Part shown: one piece after another, positions 57,369 to 64,000 of the stretch
How positions within the stretch are numbered: the stretch's first letter is position 1
Layout of the letters: every line of letters starts with the position of its first letter
Origin: Panulirus ornatus
Taxonomy: Eukaryota; Arthropoda; Malacostraca; Decapoda; Palinuridae
DNA length: 64,000 nucleotides
NCBI RefSeq assembly: GCF_036320965.1
Contig: NC_092248.1
Location: forward strand, 26,325,820-26,389,819
Direction: 5' to 3'
The notes under the pieces: model-generated
Seen by the model: the letters and a program-made list of their open reading frames with translations, nothing else
Database searches by the model: none
What the model was told of the DNA's origin: nothing
Program-made: the position numbers and the translations under genes

Positions 57369-58511
57369 TTTTACCTACCCTTTTACTTATACACAAACCT
57401 TCACCATAAATAAATCTTTTAAAAAACATTTTAATCCCCTTACCTACAATAAACATCTTCACAACCATTAACTTACCCAAAAACAACTTTACCTACCAAC
57501 CAATTTTCTTCCCTTTATACCTTCATTTTACCCTAAAAAATACACTCTAAACACAATTTACAACCCTTACACCAATATTAATTACCAACACCCAAATCAC
57601 TCCCCACACAACAAATATAAACACAATACCAAAATAAAAAACCCCCAACCTATAAAACCCTCCCCCTTTTTCCATATTTTCTTTTCCCAAACAAATATAT
57701 AACAACCCAACACAACCCTAAAAAAAAATAACTATTCCCCCCCCCCCTCAACCATTTTTTCTAAACCCTTTAAATCCCAAATTTTAAAACTTAATCCTCC
57801 CTTTAAAAAAAACCCCCTCCCCCCTTCACAACTTAAAACACTCCCCCCAAACCCTTTTCCATTACCAAACATTAACTCTCCAAAACTTAAAAATTTTAAA
57901 CACCACTTAAAACTTACCCAAAAAACATAAAAACCATATTTTAAAATCCCCCCATAAACCATAAAAAAAACACTTCCCCATCACAACCATAAATAACATC
58001 TACCCCATCACAACCATATAAAACACTACCCATCACAACCATATAATAACATTACCCCTCACCCCATATAATAACATCTACCTCATCAAACCAAAATAAT
58101 AACATCACCCCATCATAACCATATAATAACATCTACTCCATCACAACCATATAATAACTACCCCATCATAACCATATAATATCATCTACCCCATCACAAC
58201 CATATAATATCATCTACCCCATCATAACCATATAATATCATCTACCCCATTACAACCATATAATAACATCTACCTCATCACAACCATATAATATCATCTA
58301 CCCCATCACAACCATATAATAACATCTACCCCATCACAACCATATAATAACATCTACCCCATCACAACCATATAATAACATCTACCCCATCACAACCATA
58401 TAATAACATCTACCTCATCACAACCATATAATATCATCTACCCCATCACAACCATATAATAACATCTACCTCATCACAACCATATAATAACATCTACCTC
58501 ATCACAACCAT
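57369..58511. other. 1,143-bp stretch with no G on the + strand
   Basis: After the G at 57368 no G occurs until 58512. The first 600 bp are not tandemly repeated and consist only of A, C and T, including runs such as 'ccccccccccc' near 57737. The rest is the start of the 28-bp minisatellite. Sequence just before 57360 has normal composition. The minus-strand G-rich frame at 57732-57962 is a by-product. Confidence 0.97.
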
Positions 58512-59925
58512 GTAATATCATCTACCCCATCACAACCATATAATAACATCTACCTCATCACAACCATATAATAACATCTGCCTCATCACAACCATATAAT
58601 AACATCTACCTCATCACAACCATATAATAACATCTACCCCATCACAACCATATAATAACATCTACCTCATCACAACCATATAATAACATCTATCTCATCA
58701 CAACCAAATAATAACATCTACCCCATCACAACCATATAATAACATCTACCTCATCACAACCATATAATAACATCTATCCCATCACAACCATATAATAACA
58801 TCTATCCCATCACAACCATATAATAACATCTATCCCATCATAACCATATAATAACATCTATCCCATCACAACCATATAATAACATCTATCCCATCACAAC
58901 CATATAATAACATCTACCCCATCACAACCATATAATAACATCTACCTCATCACAACCATAAGATAACATCTACCTCTTCACAACCATATAATAACATCTA
59001 CTTCATCACAACCATATAATAACATCTACCTCATCACAACCATATAATAACATCTATCTCATCACAACCATATAATAACATCTACCTCATCACAACCATA
59101 TAATAACATCTACCCCATCACAACCATATAATAACATCTATCCCATCACAACCATATAATAACATCTACCTCTTCACAACCATATAATAACATCTACCTC
59201 ATCACAACCATATGATAACATCTATCTCATCACAACCATATAATAACATCTATCCCATCACAACCATATAATAACATCTATCCCATCACAACCATATAAT
59301 AACGTCTATCCCATCACAACCATATAATAACATCTACCTCATCACAACCATATAATAACATCTACCTCATCACAACCATATAACAACATCTATCCCATCA
59401 CAACCATATAATAACATCTACCTCATCACAACCATATAATAACATCTATCCCATCACAACCATATAATAACATCTATCCCATCACAACCATATAATAACA
59501 TCTACCCCATCACAACCATATAATTACATCTACCTCATCACAACCATATAATAACATCTATCCCATCACAACCATATAATAACATCTATCCCATCACAAC
59601 CATATAATAACATCTACCCCATCACAACCATATAATAACATCTACCCCATCACAACCATATAATAACATCTACCTCATCACAACCATATAATAACATCTA
59701 CCCCACCACAACTATATAATAACATCTATCCCATCACAACCATATAATAACATCTACCTCATCACAACCATATAATAACATCTACCTCATCACAACCATA
59801 TAACAACATCTATCCCATCACAACCATATAATAACATCTACCCCATCACAACCATATAATAACATCTACCTCATCACAACCATATAATGAGATCTACCCC
59901 ATCACAACCACATGACAACATGTAA
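57970..59925. repeat. 28-bp minisatellite, about 69 units, G-poor
   Basis: The unit is 'ataataacatctaccccatc' + 'acaaccat' (e.g. 58323 and 58351), with 'ctac/ctat' and 'cccc/ctcat' variants. The left edge (57970-58200) is more irregular. It ends 60 bp before the Ig exon. Confidence 0.97.
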
Positions 59926-59985
59926 CCCTAAGTAACCCAACACCATCATCATGGTCGTCTAACCAATGTTTCTGGTCACCCTCAG

Positions 59986-60122
59986 GTCTGATGACAGACG
60001 ACGACTATATGGAGATGACGGCGGGGCCTTACTTCCTCTCCGTCGGCACTAGGAACATTACCACCCCTGTCGGCCAGACCGCCTACCTCCACTGTCGGGT
60101 AGCACAACTTGGTGACTTCGCG
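59986..60122 (+). CDS. dpr-like: dpr-like gene, exon 3: first half of Ig domain 1
   Basis: The acceptor 'tctggtcaccctcag' ends at 59985 and the donor gtgagt starts at 60123, giving entry phase 1 and exit phase 0. The peptide reads SLMTDDDYMEMTAGPYFLSV, then RNITTPVGQTAYLHCRVAQL and GDFA. This matches the start of Dpr-family Ig1: 'GPYF', 'N[IV]T..VG.TA.L.CRV..LGD', with the first Ig cysteine in LHCRV. In the family the next residues are V-S-W-I-R, expected from the next exon. Dpr proteins are short Ig cell-surface proteins that bind DIP partners in synapse specification. The second cysteine, Ig2 and the membrane anchor are outside the window. Which dpr paralogue this is cannot be told. Confidence 0.85.
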
Positions 60123-60796
<674 letters not shown>

Positions 60797-61159
60797 GCGA
60801 GGAGGAAGGGAGGGAGGGGAAGAGATTTCGGTGGAGACTAGAGAAGGAGGGCGGGGCGTTCAGCAGGTACGAAAAGGTGAATCTGGAAGGAATACAGAGA
60901 AAGAAAGCGAGGGAAAGGAAAGAAGATGAAGAGAAAAAAGATAGTGAAGGATGAAGGAAGGAAACGGAGCAACATATAAGGCTGAGCATAAGGGCAGGTC
61001 AAGGTGTGGCTGGGGAAGCAGTGGCGAGGAATGGAAAGGAAGGATGAGAGAAAACTGAAGTGGAAGAGAAAGGGAATGTGACAGGAGGGAGTGAGGACGA
61101 CTAGGACGGTGGGGAGGCGGGAGAGGAGGAAGAAAGGGAAGATGTGATGATGTAAAGTT

Positions 61160-62140
61160 TGGGATGACAAGGGAAGGATACGCTACCGTCCATATGAGGC
61201 AGCGTCGTGTGTACGACAATTAAGGATGACTGAAAAATAAGGAAAATAATCTAGATTGATGAAAGTCATTACTCAAAGAATAGCTGCGTGTAAATATGTT
61301 TACAAAATATACTTACTGGACGCAAATTGCTTCGTAGATCCTTCAAAATCTTCAGCGAGCGGAACCTGTTTCTCCTGGTCTGACCTTACAACAATAACTC
61401 AGCTTTGGAGCAGCAAAGTTCAATGTTGAAATTTAGTGTTTGATGTAATGCCAAGTTTTAGTACTGGACACTTTGCCACGTCTCTTTGAGCTGCATATTT
61501 TTTCCATAAAATATCTGGTAACAAATGCCTTGTTTTAACATTCAGTAAAATATATTACGTTACAAGCACATGTCAGGTTGTATATAAATGCTCAGTGAAC
61601 ATGTAATCTGATACTAGTAGTTCAGACTATAACGAAGGGAAGAATATTTTTCGGAATATTTAGTTGTATTGATATTGCAATAGAGCTTTGCTAAGAATGA
61701 CATAGTAATATAATAAACACTTTGCACTATCTCTCTTGGAGCCATGCTAATCTCCATCAAGTTATCAACTGTCTAATGAAAGAATAAACTCATCCACCAA
61801 ACCTCACTCAGATTTGGATGCTGATGTTACGTTGTATTTCACAACGAAGATGATATCAAACCTTAATTTCGGCATTCTGGCTGCTGATTTCATTGCACAC
61901 ACTTAACAACTGTTTGAAGCCTTTCTCTATATCTTATGCTGATGATCTTTTAATATTCAGGAACCAATAGCATATTGTTCCATTCCTCTTGTCGTAATTC
62001 TTATTTCACGTCTTTTCTAATGGAGCAATATATCTCACAGATCTTATGTTGTCCTCCTTCATTATACATAATACAGCCATTTTTCAGCAATGTAGCTCAA
62101 TAAATCGCAGACCCTGAACGATATGCCAAAAACGAAAGAA
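61160..62140. other. Intron sequence, nothing recognised
   Basis: AT-rich unique sequence without convincing frames or repeats. Confidence 0.5.
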
Positions 62141-62147
62141 ATCGCAG

Positions 62148-62736
62148 CAATGATGGAATTAATGCCTTGAACGAGCAGCAATGATGAAATTAATGCCTTC
62201 ATCGAGCAGCAATGATGGAATTAATGCCTTGAACGAGCAGCAATGATGGAATTAATGCCTTGAACGAGCAGCAATGATGGAATTAATGCCTTCAACGAGC
62301 AGCAATGATGGAATTAATGCCTCCAACGAGCAGCAATGATGAAATTAATGCCTTCAACGAGCAGCAGTGATGGAATTAATGCCTTGAACGAGCAGCAATG
62401 ATGGAATTGATGCCTTGAACGAGCAGCAATGATGGAATTAATGCCTTGAACGAGCAGCAATGATGGAATTAATGCCTTCAACAAGCAGCAATGATGGAAT
62501 TAATGCCTTCAACGAGCAGCAATGATGGAATTAATGCCTTCAACGAGCAGCAATGATGGAATTAATGCCTTCAACGAGCAGCAATGATGGAATTAATGCC
62601 TCCAACGAGCAGCAATGATGGAATTAATGCCTTCAACGAGCAGCAATGATGGAATTAATGCCTTCAACGAGCAGCAATGATGGAATTAATGCCTTCAACG
62701 AGCAGCAATGATGGAATTAATGCCTTCAACGAGCAT
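62148..62736. repeat. 31-bp minisatellite, about 19 units
   Basis: Unit 'gcagcaatgatggaattaat' + 'gccttcaacga', with 'ttgaacga' and 'ctccaacga' variants (e.g. 62462 and 62493). Confidence 0.97.
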
Positions 62737-63398
62737 TGTGCAAGCTTGGGTCGCTCATGGCTGCACAGCTGGCTGGTCCTGCATGAGTCCCACAGCAGTA
62801 CAGGGCGGACTGCCAGGTACAGCTGCTGCTTATACTTGTACTTGCTCGTGGTATGTGATGATCCAAGTTTACTGAGTATGTATCTTAGGATTATTATATT
62901 GATCATTAGTATAACGAAAATTATTAGACATACTGGTCACATTACGTAAAGATGAACGATTTATCATCATTTGTTAACATCCGTCTTACAGATTCAATTT
63001 TGTTTCAATTTCTTACAGCCACGAGCACAATGACGACACAGGCTCTTGTCATTAATGATTTCAATATCATGCTGTTATCATCATACGTATGTCAACAATA
63101 TTTTCAAGAAACCACTACCAGACAGCCTTACTCATTTCACATGAGTATCATTCAATGTGCCAGCACCAGTTCCTTGTGTCAGGGTGAGGGGGAAGATGAT
63201 AAGCCAAGCCCTGCACATGGAGTAGTCCAGGCAACGATACCTCACCTCACATACAGTAGTTGAAGATGGCAAGCTAGACAACCGTTTCCTTGGATCACCC
63301 TGTATCCGCGATGACCGCCACATCTTCACAACCTGAGCACACACACCATGTAACACTGATGAAGGAAGCTATCACGAACCTGAGCCTCACCAGCACCC

Positions 63399-63399
<1 letters not shown>
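62737..63399. other. No gene recognised
   Basis: Unique sequence between the 31-bp array and the last (TA)n tract; open frames of up to about 100 codons match nothing I know. Confidence 0.5.

Positions 63400-63478
<79 letters not shown>
63400..63478. repeat. (TA)n and T-run: tail of LINE copy I
   Basis: About 64 bp of TA and 15 T, adjoining the 3' end of minus-strand copy I; the same arrangement as copy D. Confidence 0.95.
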
Positions 63479-63488
63479 ATTTATATAT

Positions 63489-64000
63489 TTTATTATACTT
63501 TGTCGCTGTCTCCCGCGTTTGCGAGGTAGCGCAAGGAAACAGACGAAAGAAATAGCCCAACCCCCACCATACACATGTATATACATACGTCCACACACGC
63601 AAATATACATACCTACACAGCTTTCCATGGTTTACCCCAGACGCTTCACATGCCTTGATTCAATCCACTGACAGCACGTCAACCCCGGTATACCACATCG
63701 CTCCAATTTACTCTATTCCTTGCCCTCCTTTCACCCTCCTGCATGTTCAGGCCCCGATCACACAAAATCTTTTTCACTCCCTCTTTCCACCTCCAATTTG
63801 GTCTCCCTCTTCTCCTCGTTCCCTCCACCTCCGACACATATATCCTCTTGGTCAATCTTTCCTCACTCATTCTCTCCATGTGCCCAAACCACTTCAAAAC
63901 ACCCTCTTCTGCTCTCTCAACCACGCTCTTTTTATTTCCACACATCTCTCTTACCCTTACGTTACTCACTCGATCAAACCACCTCACACCACATATTGTC
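63489..64000 (-). mobile_element. RTE-like LINE copy I, cut by window edge, short-3'UTR form
   Basis: On the minus strand an open frame of at least 102 codons (63679 to the edge) encodes MCGNKKSVVERAEEGVLKWF and GHMERMSEERLTKRIYVSEV and ends VVYRG. The short 3' UTR with the terminal module follows. It is very similar to copies D, H and J. Confidence 0.92.

Noticed and set aside
57732..57962. Glycine-rich minus-strand frame
   Set aside because: It is a result of the missing G on the plus strand (no C on the minus strand), not a coding signal.

Overview
The window looks like non-coding-rich nuclear DNA of a decapod crustacean. This is inferred from three things: crustacean-type non-LTR retrotransposons, very abundant (TA)n, (GA)n and (GT)n tracts, and the exon structure of an arthropod neuronal immunoglobulin gene. 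There is no bacterial-style gene organisation. Most long open frames are by-products of tandem repeats.

The only host gene I can support is a dpr-like (defective proboscis extension response family) Ig cell-surface gene on the + strand. Three exons are proposed: a signal-peptide exon (24519-24633), a short linker exon (49260-49361) and the first half of Ig domain 1 (59986-60122). All three junctions are phase-compatible. The introns are about 24.6 kb and 10.6 kb, and the rest of the gene lies beyond the window.

Layout: 1-12 kb is a cluster of copies of one RTE-like LINE (APE endonuclease plus reverse transcriptase) in both orientations, separated by (TA)n tracts. 12-17.7 kb is unannotated DNA with degenerate simple repeats. 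17.7-22.3 kb holds more copies of the same LINE, followed by a Penelope-like terminus (22.3-22.7 kb) and the 3' end of another LINE (23.0-23.7 kb). From 24.5 to 60.1 kb runs the dpr-like gene. Its introns contain at least a dozen different minisatellites (17 to 39 bp units, up to 2.6 kb long), a degraded CR1-like LINE (33.5-36.1 kb) with a young RTE-like copy inserted in it, and a 1.1 kb stretch with no G at all. 60.1-64 kb has a (GA)n tract, a 31-bp minisatellite and a further LINE copy running off the end.

The most unusual points are these. A 37-bp minisatellite ends exactly at the 3' splice site of the linker exon, so each unit carries an acceptor-like and a donor-like sequence. Positions 57369-58511 contain no G. 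A small minisatellite has grown from the conserved PTAGPDK motif inside the CR1 reverse transcriptase. The RTE-like LINE has two 3'-UTR forms, has (TA)n next to many of its ends, and has a repeated 3'-terminal module.
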